Positions 1 through 12,700 of a stretch of 64,000 nucleotides of DNA are shown here, piece by piece (positions within the stretch are counted from its first letter, which is position 1; each line of letters begins with the position of its first letter). Source of the stretch: Lates calcarifer (taxonomy: Eukaryota; Chordata; Actinopteri; Centropomidae); contig NC_066851.1 in NCBI RefSeq assembly GCF_001640805.2, forward strand, positions 22,400,127 to 22,464,126, in the 5' to 3' direction. Both the position numbers and the translations under genes were made by a program. The notes below the pieces were generated by a model. That model made no database searches and was not told where the DNA came from. It was given only the letters and a program-made list of their open reading frames with translations.

Positions 1-593
1 AGCAGGATTTCAAAGTAAAGTAGAGCGGACGCTAAAAGATTAATTGTTTTTACTTCTTGGTTCAGGAGCTGTTTTTAATGAGATTATTGAGGCTGTACAT
101 TTTTGTGGGTCCTGTTATGGAAGGCAGCACGTTTATTTTCTTAACATTTCATCAGCAGTCAGTGTTTTCTGTTGCCAGTATTATGGTCTAAATGCTGTTT
201 TAGAGCTTTTTCTACCCAACAAGAACGCAGAAATCCTCACTATGAACACGAATGTGGTCAAAGTCGAGGCTTGTAAATGTGGATATTGGTAGGTTCGATA
301 CAAAAATATCAACGTCAGCCTTCTAAACTCAAACTGGTTGAACTTTAATAGCAACGTTTAAAGCCCAGATTCTCTAACTATTGTCAAAAAGAAAACCCAG
401 GATCCTTAGAGAAGATTTCCTTTGATTCATTCCCTTATTTTCTTTTTTCTTTTCCCTCTTTCTTTCTTATATCTACTTCCCCCTTTTCTCATCATCTTAT
501 TTTTCATTTCTGCCTGTCTGTTTGTGGTCCGGGCTCGGGTGGGGGTGTTTTTTTGTTTTTTTGTTTTTTGTTTTTCTGCCGTGGCATGACCAG

Positions 594-770
594 CATGACT
601 GAGATGGCTTGTGCCACTAGCCCCTCCTCTGCCTTTGCGGCCGCTGTGTTCGGTGCCTCGTCCAGTTCGGTGCGGCAGAGGTATCAAACCGTCGGCCCCT
701 TGTACGCTTGCCAGGCAGGCTGGGCCACGCTGCCCCACTCCTACTACGCTCTGGACTACTGCTCGCCCAA
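594..770 (+). CDS. mark3: mark3 spacer exon, 177 nt, MARK1-like
   Basis: The exon is bounded by a T-rich acceptor ending CATGACCAG and the strong donor GTAAGA. It reads [13 protein letters not shown] and continues through YQTVGPLYA to ALDYCSPN, the last codon being split with the next exon. It is exactly 59 codons, phase 2 in and phase 2 out, so it can be skipped without a frame change. The start resembles the SLTEMSVSSISS segment of the MARK1 spacer (recall). I do not recall this segment in the usual human MARK3. Base composition is GC-rich against an AT-rich surround, as for a coding exon. The role of the spacer between UBA and KA1 is probably regulatory and disordered. I infer an alternative exon. 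Confidence 0.7.
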
Positions 771-3700
771 GTAAGACAGCAGGGCCTCCAAAAAAAAAAA
801 AAAAACCAACCACCCCCCCCTCGTCTGTCTCTTCTCATGTCTCAGCCCCTGTTTGCCCCCCCCCCTCGCTAACCCACACATCCAGCCAGCTTCACTCTCT
901 GTAACACCCCAACTAAACCATGGACACCATCTGCAAAGAACAGTGAAGAAACTGTGCGTCCAACTTGGTTTTTTTTTCCGCGTCAGTGTCTGAAATGAAC
1001 GTTCATCGGCCAAGAGCAGGTAAAACGAATTCACCTGTAAAGATGAACATAATTCACATACATCAGTCTGAAAACAGAAAACAGGGACGTCTTCTTCTTC
1101 TTGTAGAAACACTGAATAAAGACACATGGGTAGATTTAGAGTGAGAAGGAGAGGCACCTTCAGGTGCTTAAAATAGTGTTTCAATGTTAGAACGCTGCAT
1201 AACAAAGATTCACAAAGATGGAAGGAGGTGACAGCTGTAAAATGTATATATATCATGATATGTATTGTTATCAATATATGAGGAAGAAGAAAAGGAAGAA
1301 GAAAACTCCTGCACACTGTTCACTTAAAGAACTAGTTGAATAAAGAACATGTAAAACACCTGAAGAAGGTCTTTGACCAAAACACTGCATTAAATGTTCT
1401 TTATTAAGTGAAGACTGTGCAGGTGTTGTCTTCACCCTCAGATGAATTTAATTTTAATCACAAGAGATGAAACTCAGAAGAAGTTATCACAATATTCCTT
1501 ACAAAATTTCTTACTCAAGTTGTTGAAAAAAAAGATCCTAAATCTAAATATATTCACTCACATTTCAGGAGCTGGAACCAAACTGAATTCAGGTAATTAA
1601 TTTAAAAAAGGTGTCACAGATGAATCCTCTGCTGGTCGACCGATCGCTTTATTGAGGAAATCAGCAAATAAAAAAATATACATCCAAAATTCAGTCATAA
1701 GAAGTCATGGTGGAGCTGCAGAACTTTAGGCTTTATTAGAGGAAAGTTTTACCTGCGACTGTTATTTCAGACACTGATAAAAATGGAGGCACGAGCAGAG
1801 AAAAATATGTATCCACACACTGACGTCAGGCTGCCACGCTTCGACAGACGAGGTTTAAAACTCTGTGTGTGATGGTATTTTTCCATGTTTGCTTCATCCC
1901 TCTGTCCACCATAAACCTGGAGGAACTCTTGCTTCGCTGCAGACATTTGCAACAGTAACTAAAACCTCCCCGTTCTCTCCTCCATCATCCTCTGCTGTGA
2001 ACTCTGACCCTCCTCTGATCTTCTCCGTCTGGATCCTTCACCTGTTCGTCTGCGAACACGACGGCCGAGCTCCACCGCTCACCGGCTCCTCCTCCCCCAC
2101 CGCTGTCCCCTCAGAACCATCGTCTGTCTCTGTCTAGACTCGCTAACTGATCAGGGACACGACTCACTCTTCCCATTTGTTAAGAGCTTGATGTCCGGTG
2201 GCAGGAAATTAATCAACTTTCCCTTTTCCAGATTTCTCTTTGGCTGGTGAATTGATGCAAAGAACCTCCTGTACTTTGTCTCAGATGTTTTATGTAGAAA
2301 TGTTTTGGTCCTGTTTCCGCTGCAGGAGCTGTTTGACTTCTCCTTAAAGATGTTTATTTGTGCCGTGTAGTGAAGATAGACGACAAGAAATGACGGGGAT
2401 CCAGTGAGATGGGAAATGAAATTAAAATCTTGTAATTGTTTGGATTCGGTTACATATGAAAGCAGAAATTAATAACCATATTCCAGATATGTAACCTCGT
2501 CAAAATCTCACGATATTTATTACAATATGAACAAGACATTAATTTAAATTTAATTTTAAAAACTTGTTGATAAAATTCATCTCTCTCCCCTGCTCTGTTC
2601 TCCATCGCCTCCACCACCATCTTTGTACTAGATCCATAGATGTGAAAAGAGACCGAGTGGAGCACAAAGGATGATGGTCTATGTAGTTCTCATTACAGTT
2701 TTGCCCAGGAGACCTATCGTTTGTTACCGTCCACGTCCAGACACTTTTGTTCTCATGATATTGTGAAACTGACGACGCTGTTGCATCCCAACATCCCTCT
2801 GTGGTTTTCAGCCTTTTTTTTTTTCCACCTCTGCATTTTCTCCTTTCTGACATTTATTTAAACATTAACAGAAACAGGAATTACAACAAACAAGGTCTCA
2901 TTTGTGGTGGAAACACAGATGAGGATGGGCTGAAAACGTTTTTAGTTTGAGGCTCCGTCTGGTTTAAAAGCAGCGTTTTAAGACTGAAACATTTTCATCG
3001 TGGATCTGAATTATTTTTGACAAACTGCACATTGTTCCAGTCTGATCTGAAGGTTTAAACATGTTGCTTCAATCCACCAGCTGCTGAGATTTATCTTTAA
3101 TTTCCTGCCCTGTCGACATCTAACCTGCAAGATTCATTTACTTAAAAACCCATGGCAAGATTAGAAATCCATGTAGGAATAACAAACGTCTTGGCCATTG
3201 TAAAGATGAATGGAGGGAAATGAGATGAAACTGTTTGAAGGGTTTTTCCATTGCAGGAGTAAACCTGTGTACCTGAGCGGTGGCAGTGACCTTTGACCTT
3301 TTCTATTCAGCAAAAATATGCAAAATCAGACGATGTAAATATTGATTTTATTGACTAGCGCAGGTTACACTGACATACACATCTGCAGTGGAAAAACTGA
3401 CGTTCAGCTCGTCCGTCTCTGATGTGATCATAACTTCTTCCTCCTCTGTCCGCTCCTGCAGCGTCGCGGTGTCGCCCGGCGGCCAGAGGAACCCGGTGGC
3501 GTCGACCCACAGCATCGCCAACGCCACCACGCCCGACCGCCTCCGCTTCCCCCGGGGCACCGCCAGCCGCAGCACCTTCCACGGGGGCCAGCTGAGGGAC
3601 CGTCGCACGGCCACGTACAACGGGCCGCCGGCCTCGCCCACCCTCTCGCACGACGCCACCCCTCTGTCCCAGACCCGCAGCCGTGGAACCAGCAACCTCT

Positions 3701-6700
3701 TCTCCAAACTCACCTCCAAACTCACCCGCAGGTAGGCGAGGACACACCTCATGGCAGGAAAAGATCCACAGGCTGGAGTTTAGCTGCCTTTCCACTCAGT
3801 CAGTTTAAACTTAGATTAATCAAAAACCATCATTCATGTTCACTTTTTCACTGAGTTTCAGTCACTAATGGAAATACTGAGGCTCTCCTCAGGACTGAAA
3901 TAGAAAGCAGATAGACTCCAGCCCTGCTCTGTGCAGTATAATCTCCTGTGACTCTTGTCTGTTCGAGTTAGAGACCAATCAACACAGTGCCTTGTAGAGT
4001 TAGGATGATTAATTACATGCTGGGGGGGAAACACTTCACTGTCCTGTACAATGTGATTTATTCTAAAGTCTAAATTGTTTATCTGTCGCTGCCTGGTTGC
4101 CTGCCAGAAGAGAGAACTGAAACCAGTCTGAATGAGCCACAATCCGACCTCTTTTATGGTCCAGGAACCGGGACAAAACCAGAACCTGGAGCACAGAAAT
4201 TTCATTTTCTTGTGTTGTAGTGATGAAGACATCTTTTCTGTTGTTGAAGGGAGAAACCACAACTTCAGTTTTTGTTATTTTTGGTCCAAATCAAAGTAGA
4301 AACTGACATTTTTAGGATCAGAGTTTTAAGGGCTGAAAAACTCCAGAGTGGTGTGAACGCCAGGCGTCACCGTAGCAACAACGCTGCGTTTAAACCACCT
4401 ATAACCGAGCGTCCTCATACAGGGACACTTTATACACTTCATACTTCATTTAAGCTAAACTTAAACCTGTTGTCCTCGTTTGTGCAGTCTAGTGTTAACA
4501 AAATCACAATGCGCCAAATCAACAGTGTAAAAACAAGATGGCGGCAGTCTCTTCATCATCATTTCAATGAGACAAACCAGAGTGAGAGCTGCTGTTTGAA
4601 GCCTGTTGAGGAAGGAAAATTCATAAAGTTATAAAACATTGAACAATCATAGGGCTTTTAGATGTGCTGCATTGTTTAGGCACTGAAATAAACAGTTTTA
4701 CACACTGATGACTTTGTAGTAAAAGAACTCATTCTTCCCACGCGTCGACTTCTTTTTTCATAAACTACTTCCTGTGAAGATGTGGTTTAGTTTTTATACT
4801 AATCAGGTCTTACTGATCCCAAAGAGCGAGAGAAATTTAAAATTCAGACAAAATCAACGCTCAGGTCTCAGGAGGTTAAAAGGGAAACGTATTAATGTGG
4901 CGTCACAAAAAGTTGATTTCCAGTTTCCACGTGGTGCTGATGGTGTAAAACCTCTCTGGTTTGGACCAAATAAACCAAACTTAAAGTAAATTTTTATCAG
5001 GTTTCTACCACCACATGTTTGTTTCCATCTGGCTCCAGCATCTCCCTCAGAGTATTTATTCTAATTAGCCACATTATGGCTGTACCTATTATCACAGTTG
5101 GAATTCCCTGCTATAAATCTGTGACTATGTTTAGTAAAAACATCCAAACAAGACGACAAACAGACGAACAAAAGGCTCTGAAAGCAGCAGCCAGGCCAGC
5201 GACTTCACTCCTGCAATGACTGACCTAAAATGAGGAATTGAAATCATTTGATAATCAATGAAAATTTTAAAAAAAGAATCTTCCCTTTCACTGTTGATGA
5301 TTCCAATCACCCCATTTTTGTTCACTCATTCAAATTCCTCATGCCCTCCCCCTCCTCCCCTCCCTCCCCCCTCCCTCCTCCTCCTTCACCATTTTCACTG
5401 TTTCTTTGTCTGATTCTGTTTGTAGAAACATGTCATTCAGGTTTACCAAAAGGTAGGACTCTTGTACTGCCTTTTCGCTCTGTGCCAAAAATAACGACCA
5501 AAAAAAAAACCCAACATATTTCACTGAAAGACTTCCTCTGAATCTCTACAGACGCGTGGGGCTGCTGGCACTGAACTAACACAACGCTTAGCAGGAAAAA
5601 AAACACTCTCTGGGTACATTTACACACACAGGTTATAATCAGATTAATGTGACATTATTTTTACTCAGTAATCCAAATTTACATTATCTAACTTGTTTAT
5701 AGGGCTAGTTTTATATCCCTGCTGAACTTTGATGCTGCTTTAAAATCTGTGCAATAAATATGAAGCTGCAGCCAGGAGCTAGTTAGCGTAGCTTAGCATA
5801 AAGACTGGAAGCGGGGGAAAACTGCTAGCCTTGCTCTGTCATCTCTAAACCAAAGTAATTAACCTGCCACAAAACTAAATCATGTGCAGGACTGCAGCTG
5901 CTTCCAGCCAAGAAATGTTACAGAAATTTTTATATAAGCGGTGTCATACGCAAACATAAATGTAAATATATAAATAAATATATAAACATTTTATTTTGTC
6001 ATAGACAGACATGCATGCAAACTAATACAAATGTTATTTTCTTTTTGATTTATTTGTGAGTAGACTTTTAATCAATTTGTTCATTGAACAATAAAAAAGA
6101 ACCTGATTAATAAATAAACATATTTTGCAGGGTAAAAAATCAACAGAATTTGCATGAAATCTGGTTGTTTTAACCAAGATTATGATGCAAGATGTTAAAT
6201 TCCCTGTTTTTTTGTTTTTTTGTTTGTTTGTTTTTCCACAAATTTCCAGTTTATTCCTATGGAACGTTTCCAATGTGTTAATTAGGCGCTGTTAGGTGGA
6301 TTTTGTTAGCATCAGACAGAGGTAGGCTAGCTGTTTCCCCCTGTTTCCAGTCTTTATGCTAAGCTAAGCTAACTAGCTCCTGGTTGCAGCTTCATATTTA
6401 TCGCACAGACCTGAAAGTGGAGTCGATCTTCTCATCTAACTCTGGGAAAGAAGGTAAAGAAGAAAACTATTCCTTTCAGAGGGATTTATTGCAAAAATAA
6501 TAAGTCAAAGAAAATCAACAAAAACACTGACTTTCCTCACAGAATGATCAGACTGAGTGTGAAACAGACACTTATGAGTCAGAGTTTTGCATTAATCAGG
6601 TTTTAACTGGTGTCTCTGTGTGTGTAAATGTCCTCACTGTGGCTGTGGTTGGTCTGAGTGGATAAAGGCTGATTGGGAGAGCAGACCGGACTCCTCGAAC

Positions 6701-9700
6701 AATCAGTCGATTAACCAGCAGCAGCAACAAAAAGCAGCTTGCCACTAATCAATCGCCAGTGCATGCATGGGGTCTGCTTCTTACAGCTGCCATTGATTGT
6801 GGTTTGTTTTCTCACCACAATGATTGTTGTTAACGACTGAACTCTATCTCTTTCTCCTCTCTCTTTATGCTGTTGAAACTGCACATTTATTTTAAACGGA
6901 GCTTTAAACGTTATTCTGCTGCATTATTCACCATAAAATAGATTTTTTTTTAACTCTCTGTGGCTCAGAAGTGATTTCTCGCAGCTGAAATCAGGAGATT
7001 TTTCCTGTTTCAGACGGTGAAGAGGAGAAAACGTCTGGGCCATAAAGAGCTATAAAAAAAGTGTTTTTCTTTTTGTAAATACAACCTTTGTGTAGATTGT
7101 TGTGTTTCTGTAGAACTTGGTTGATTTATCCAGTGGTGTTAAGTGTTGTGCTTTGCTCTGCTTATATTTAACAACTATAGTGACTTAAGTTTAGAGTAAG
7201 TATCTGCTGGTCAGTAGTTACGTCCTGTGTCAGTTCTTTGTTGTGTTTTTGGGAAACGGTTCTTGAACAGGTATTTCTGGCTCTTTGGTGAATCATTTAA
7301 AGGAGAATTTTCCATCTTTCAGACCAGTGTGAGCTTCAGTTCAACTCTGGCAAAGTGTGAGAAACGTTGCCCAAAAAATGAAGAAAGGTTGCAGTTATCT
7401 TGTCTCCATCGGGTGTCTGAGGTTGTTTCCGGTTCAGTCCAGTGATAAATCACCATTAATACTATAAACTATACAAAACAACATCAGCTTGATCATCTTC
7501 ACAAACTAGTATTGGATACAGAGAACTGTAAATGAGAAATATAAATGAACAAATATGTAGTAAAGTAAAAAGGTTGAATCTTAATTTTTCAATGTAATGC
7601 AAGAAATTTTGAATTCTTCCAAACTAAATTTTTGTAACACAAATCACTCTTGAACTCCTGTATTGGCCCAAATGTAAGATTTTATAAGAGATTTTTCAGG
7701 GAAATGTATTTGGAAAAGTTGTCGTATGATATTTGAGAACTAGAAATTTATCCAAACCTGATGTTGTAAGATGTAATTCTGCTCCTCTTCTCTTACATAC
7801 ATGCCTACGTCTCCACTACGCCTTTAAAATAGGGTTTGTCAGGATCATCTTGTATTTGGGCCAATAAGGTGATTTAAAGGTCAAACTCAACTCATCCTTT
7901 AACTGAGTCTAATTAAGAAATCCACAGTATTTTATGAAAGAGCCATAATCCTTTTCAAACATAAATACTGCAGGGAGTAAAACCGATCTGTCATCAGGCC
8001 AGGACGCTGAAATAAAACTCAAATAGATTCCTGAAATAGATCTTTATGAAGTGATTAGATGGGTGTGATCGAATCAGAGCAGTGGAGGAGCTTTATGGCC
8101 CTCGCAGGGCGCCGTCTCGAGGCTCAGCAGCGCCCTCTGGTGGCTGATTTGTAAACAGTTTTCTTCTTCTAGCATCTACATCATCATCTTCATCCAGAGC
8201 CTCGTCTCTTATCAGCTCTGGTGTCATCACCGTCCTCTCATCTCACTCTTCATCACCTCACTTTGGTTTGTCCTCGTTCCTACGGAGTCCCAACACCGAC
8301 AAAATGCAGGAATATATTATCAGACAAGTCAAAAATAAAACTGAATATATTGATAAATGATATTGTTTCTTAAATAAATAAAATGGAGTTTAAAAAGAAA
8401 TATTAAGCCATATACTTTTTCTTTAATGTTCAGTTTGTTTGTAAATAAACAAAATGTTTTTATATTTTTTACTTTACCTCCAAAATGAGAAAATAAAATC
8501 TTATTTAAGTTGCTCTCCTGTTCAACTTTAACTTTATTTTCCTATGAAAACTGAACATATAACTCGTTTGAACGTCTTAGTTATTTTTTATTGATTAATT
8601 TGCTCATTATTTTCTCAAATAAAATTTTTTTTGATCATTAGGTAAATAACAGATTGGAGGTTAGACATAAACTTAAAAGTAAATTTTTCTTTTTACGCTA
8701 CCTTTAAATTATTCAACAAACAATATTCTTTATCAGTGTATCCAGTTATATTTATGACTTGTCTGATAATCTTTTTACTACATTTTGTCAGTTTCGAGTC
8801 TCCTGTACGTTTCCTCTCATCATGTTTTTGGGATTTAACCAACGACTTTTAATCATTTTCCTCCTCTTCAGGACTTTTTTTTTTTTTTTTTTTTAAGGTT
8901 CAGTCACCTCCCACCTCCACTCCCTCTCCTCACAGTTTTTTGTGTGTTTTTTGTCTTCCTTAACCTTCCTGTGTCCTTTAACCTTTGACCTCTTGCTGCT
9001 CTTCCTCTCTGCCTAGGGTCAGTATTGACCCGGCCAAACGGCAGATGGCCAAAACAGGGCCTGCCATCCCTTCTACCCAGGGAGGAAAGACCCTTAGTAA
9101 GTCTTCTGCCCTCCAGTCTCTTATCAGCCTTTCCTTCCTTCCTTCCTTCTCGTCATCCTTCCATGTTTTTTTCCTCTTTTTTTTCAGCCTGTCGTCATGT
9201 CATACATTTAAATATTCTTTCCTTCTTCCTTTCTTTCTTTCCTTATTTCTTTTTCTTGTCATGTGTCCACTGAGATAAACTTTTCCGCCGTCTCCTCAGA
9301 TTCCCGTTTTTTCTTTCAGATTCAGGAGCAGAAGATATAGAGAGTTGTAGGAAGATGAAGATCTAGAGTAAGGGGCTGTTTCAATCCCTCGATCCTCTGA
9401 GGCTTAAGTGTCGGTTATGTGGAGGGTCTCACCCACCTCCCTCCCTCCCTCTCCCTTCCCTCCCTCCCTCCCTGGTTTTGTGATTTTCACGGCCTCTCTG
9501 ACCGACCCGGGACCTGCTGTCAGTCCTGTCTGTTCACTCGTCCTCTTGTTTTTGTCGAGTCCCTCGAGCTGTCAGGAGTTTGGAGTCACTTCCTCCTCCA
9601 CCCCGTCCTGTTTTTCTGTTCTCCGTCGTGTCAAGAGGAGCAGAGGGAGCTCACTCACTTTAATTTGCTTTTAATCTAATCTGTTACTCAGAGATTTTAC

Positions 9701-12700
9701 CCTCGTTTGTAGTGATTCAGGGGCTGAATGTAAAACTGCCTCTAACACAGAAATTAGACACACAATTGGTGTGTTGGTTTTACTTTCCTCTGGCCACCCT
9801 CATTAGGAGTGAGTGATATGGATAAAATCCTCTCAGGGTGTGTGTAACTTTACTATAAAATCATCAGGTTTTTCTCAGCTGTCCTGGTGCAGCATCTCCG
9901 ACTTCCAAGGTGCATGGAGAAGGGAAATAGTCTGAATATTCGTTGTGAGACTTTATGGTGTGTCCTCGTGGATAAAACTACAACAGAAATGTGTGATTTT
10001 GTCTGATTTAGCAGATTAAACCTGACAGTCAAAGTATTTAATCGCATCGATGCATGCAACGTTTAAGAGAATTCATTTATTGTCCACATCTGTAGATATG
10101 AAAGGGACAGCTGCCACAGTTTTACCAAGAGAAATGAGACAAGTCTCACAGTGTATATTGTCATATCATCAAACTTTATCTTGACTTGCAGCTTTTATAC
10201 TCTGAGCTGTTTCTGTTATGAAACTGTAGCTGCAGTTTTTTTATTGTTTCTAGCTGCTAGCAGGTGACATTTATTGAAAGAAACTATGATATACCGTTAA
10301 TTCAGATCTGTTTTTTTAATTGTCATTGATGTAGATTTTCTCACAGAGAAGTCATGAAGGTTAACAGATTTTAAATGCTTAAATGGGGGTTAAAACAAAG
10401 TGTTGCAGCACATTTTGCTTAAAGTCTAAATGAACCTAAAGTCGACTTTTTCTCTGTTTCCACGTGTCACTTCAGTCACAGGCAGAAATCATCATCGGGG
10501 AACATTTAGTTTGACTTTCATTTATTTTATTTTTTCATTCAACTTCCAGTTGCACAAAAAACTCAGAAAACCAACAAGAAAATGACAAGAAACCCAATAA
10601 AAATAATTAAAAACATCTTAAAAACATCAGGAAATAAAATTGGGCTCTGCAAAAATGTAGTGATGATTACTTTAAATTAACTAATATATTAAATAAAATA
10701 TAGTCATATTTCGTTTATTTTTATAAAATTCTGTTGTCCAAATTCATTCTCATTTTATATTAAAATGTATTTTAACAGTGGGGCCTTTTCTAGAGCTTTT
10801 AACTGCATCTCATGGTCTTCCTCAGTGGATTTATCTCATATTTATTAGTCATATCATAAGTTTTGTTTTTATTCACGCTGAGTAAACTCCAGCCCGTGAA
10901 GAAGACCATAAAATGCATCTGAAAGCTCCAGAGCTGTTTCAGTGAGCTGTTTTCCACAGTTTCCAAGGTCAATAATGAATGTAAATGTGATTTTTATCTG
11001 CATTTGCCACATTGTTATTTAAATCGTTGTAAAAATATAACTTTAATTTTAACCATATCACCCACCCCGACTTTAAAACCATGTAAAAGGAAATAAAAGG
11101 TTGTAGTTTAAGAGATTTTAAATGAGTTTTTAGGGACAAAAGTAAAAGAGGATACATAAAAGCAGATATCTAATAAATTTTAGAGCTGAACCATCGTCTC
11201 AGTCCATGTGAATAGTTTCTATTAAAACTTTATTGCTGTTCATCATCACATCTGAAGCTGCAGTTAACGTCCTGAAGCTGCTGTTTTCCGTCGACTCTTC
11301 ACGCTGTAGCTCATGAGATGCATCTCCGTCCTGCTTTGTGTTTTAAAAGGTTTTTGTTTCTTTCTTTGTCTGCCGCTGTTGGTTCCAGTTCAGGATCACA
11401 TCACTGTCGCTCTTTATTATTTTTCTGTTTCCCATGATTCCTCACTGATCTTTATGGAAGTCAAACCTTCCATGTCTTTGTATATATTTTTTTTGTTTTG
11501 TTTTGCGGTGGTGGCTCTCGTCGTCGTTTCACTTCTTCTCCTTCTTATCATATTTTTAAAAATTCACACTGGAATTGATCTGAAATGATTTATCGTGCAC
11601 AATCCACATCTCTTTTTTTTCTTCTTTTTTCTCCCTCCTCCCTGTCTGATCTTCTCATGCGCCTCAGAGTCTCAACCGAGTTTGAAAGAAACGGGAGACT
11701 TGAGGGCTCAAGGTGAGGTTACCTGTACAACCCCCAACCCCGCCCTCCCCCCTTCGTCACCCACACACACTCCCCCTCCTCCCCAACATGTCGGTCCACC
11801 TTTTAGGCTTCAGTTTGTCCTTGTCCTCCTCCTCCTCCCCCTCTCTGCATAGGAACCCCTCTCTCTGCTTGGTTTCTCCTGGGACGTTTGAATGTGTCGG
11901 ACCGTTCAGAAAGCTGTGTGCTGTATTTCAGCTTTGCCTTTTGAGTGTTTCTTTTTTTATTTTTAGCATTTGCATGGCACTGTACTTGTGTGCTGCTCTG
12001 TTAGCATGGCACGTTTGTTTTCATGTCAACCTGAAAAGTAACTTCCAGCATGGCTGGTCGCCTCAGTTACATTCACAGTCACACAGAAAATAAATACCCA
12101 TCAATCTTTGAAAGACCGAGAGAGTCATTTAAAAACAATTTCACCACTGTTAGCATTTCCAGAATCCTCAAAGACTCTTCTAAACATCTGGATGAAAAAA
12201 TACTTCATCTTCTCCTCATCTAAGTTTAGATTTTTATATCCTGTCCAGGTGGCTGCAGATGACACAAACATCTATATATAAATTTGTCATTTTACATGAA
12301 ATGACATGAGGATTTGTTGCTTTTTCTCTGTGTAACGTGATTGTAGAGTTGTGTCATTTTCAGTCTCATGGATACGAGTCACAATATTAAAAATATTGTC
12401 TTTGAGGAAACGGTTTATAAACAACTTTTTCAGAGATGGCTGGGTATTTATCTTTGAGAAAAACAGAAGCCAAATGTTGAGAAAGAACATATAACTGAAG
12501 ACATCAATAAATAATATTGTTAATATTGTATAGTTAAATAATTAAAATGGAGTTTAAAAGAAACCTAAATCGTTACGCTTTTTCTTTGACCTTAAGCAAG
12601 TTGCTTAAAAAAATTAATTTAAAAAGCTTATTGTTATTTGTCCTTTATCCATTTTAGTTTTTAACCAACAATGTAATATACTGGTGTTTTCAGTTATATC

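Noticed and set aside
427..838. Minus-strand open frames across the first mark3 exon
   Set aside because: Poly-Phe/Lys and Arg/Gly-rich products are the antisense shadow of the T-rich acceptor and the GC-rich plus-strand exon.
3348..3795. Two minus-strand frames of 134 and 146 codons
   Set aside because: Antisense to the genuine mark3 exon 3462-3731. Arg/Gly/Ala-rich products with no domain.
8985..9679. Plus-strand frames of 82-97 codons around the switch exon and its CT tracts
   Set aside because: Mostly Ser/Phe/Leu/Pro from TTCC and CCCT low-complexity DNA. Only 9017-9096 has splice sites and MARK similarity.
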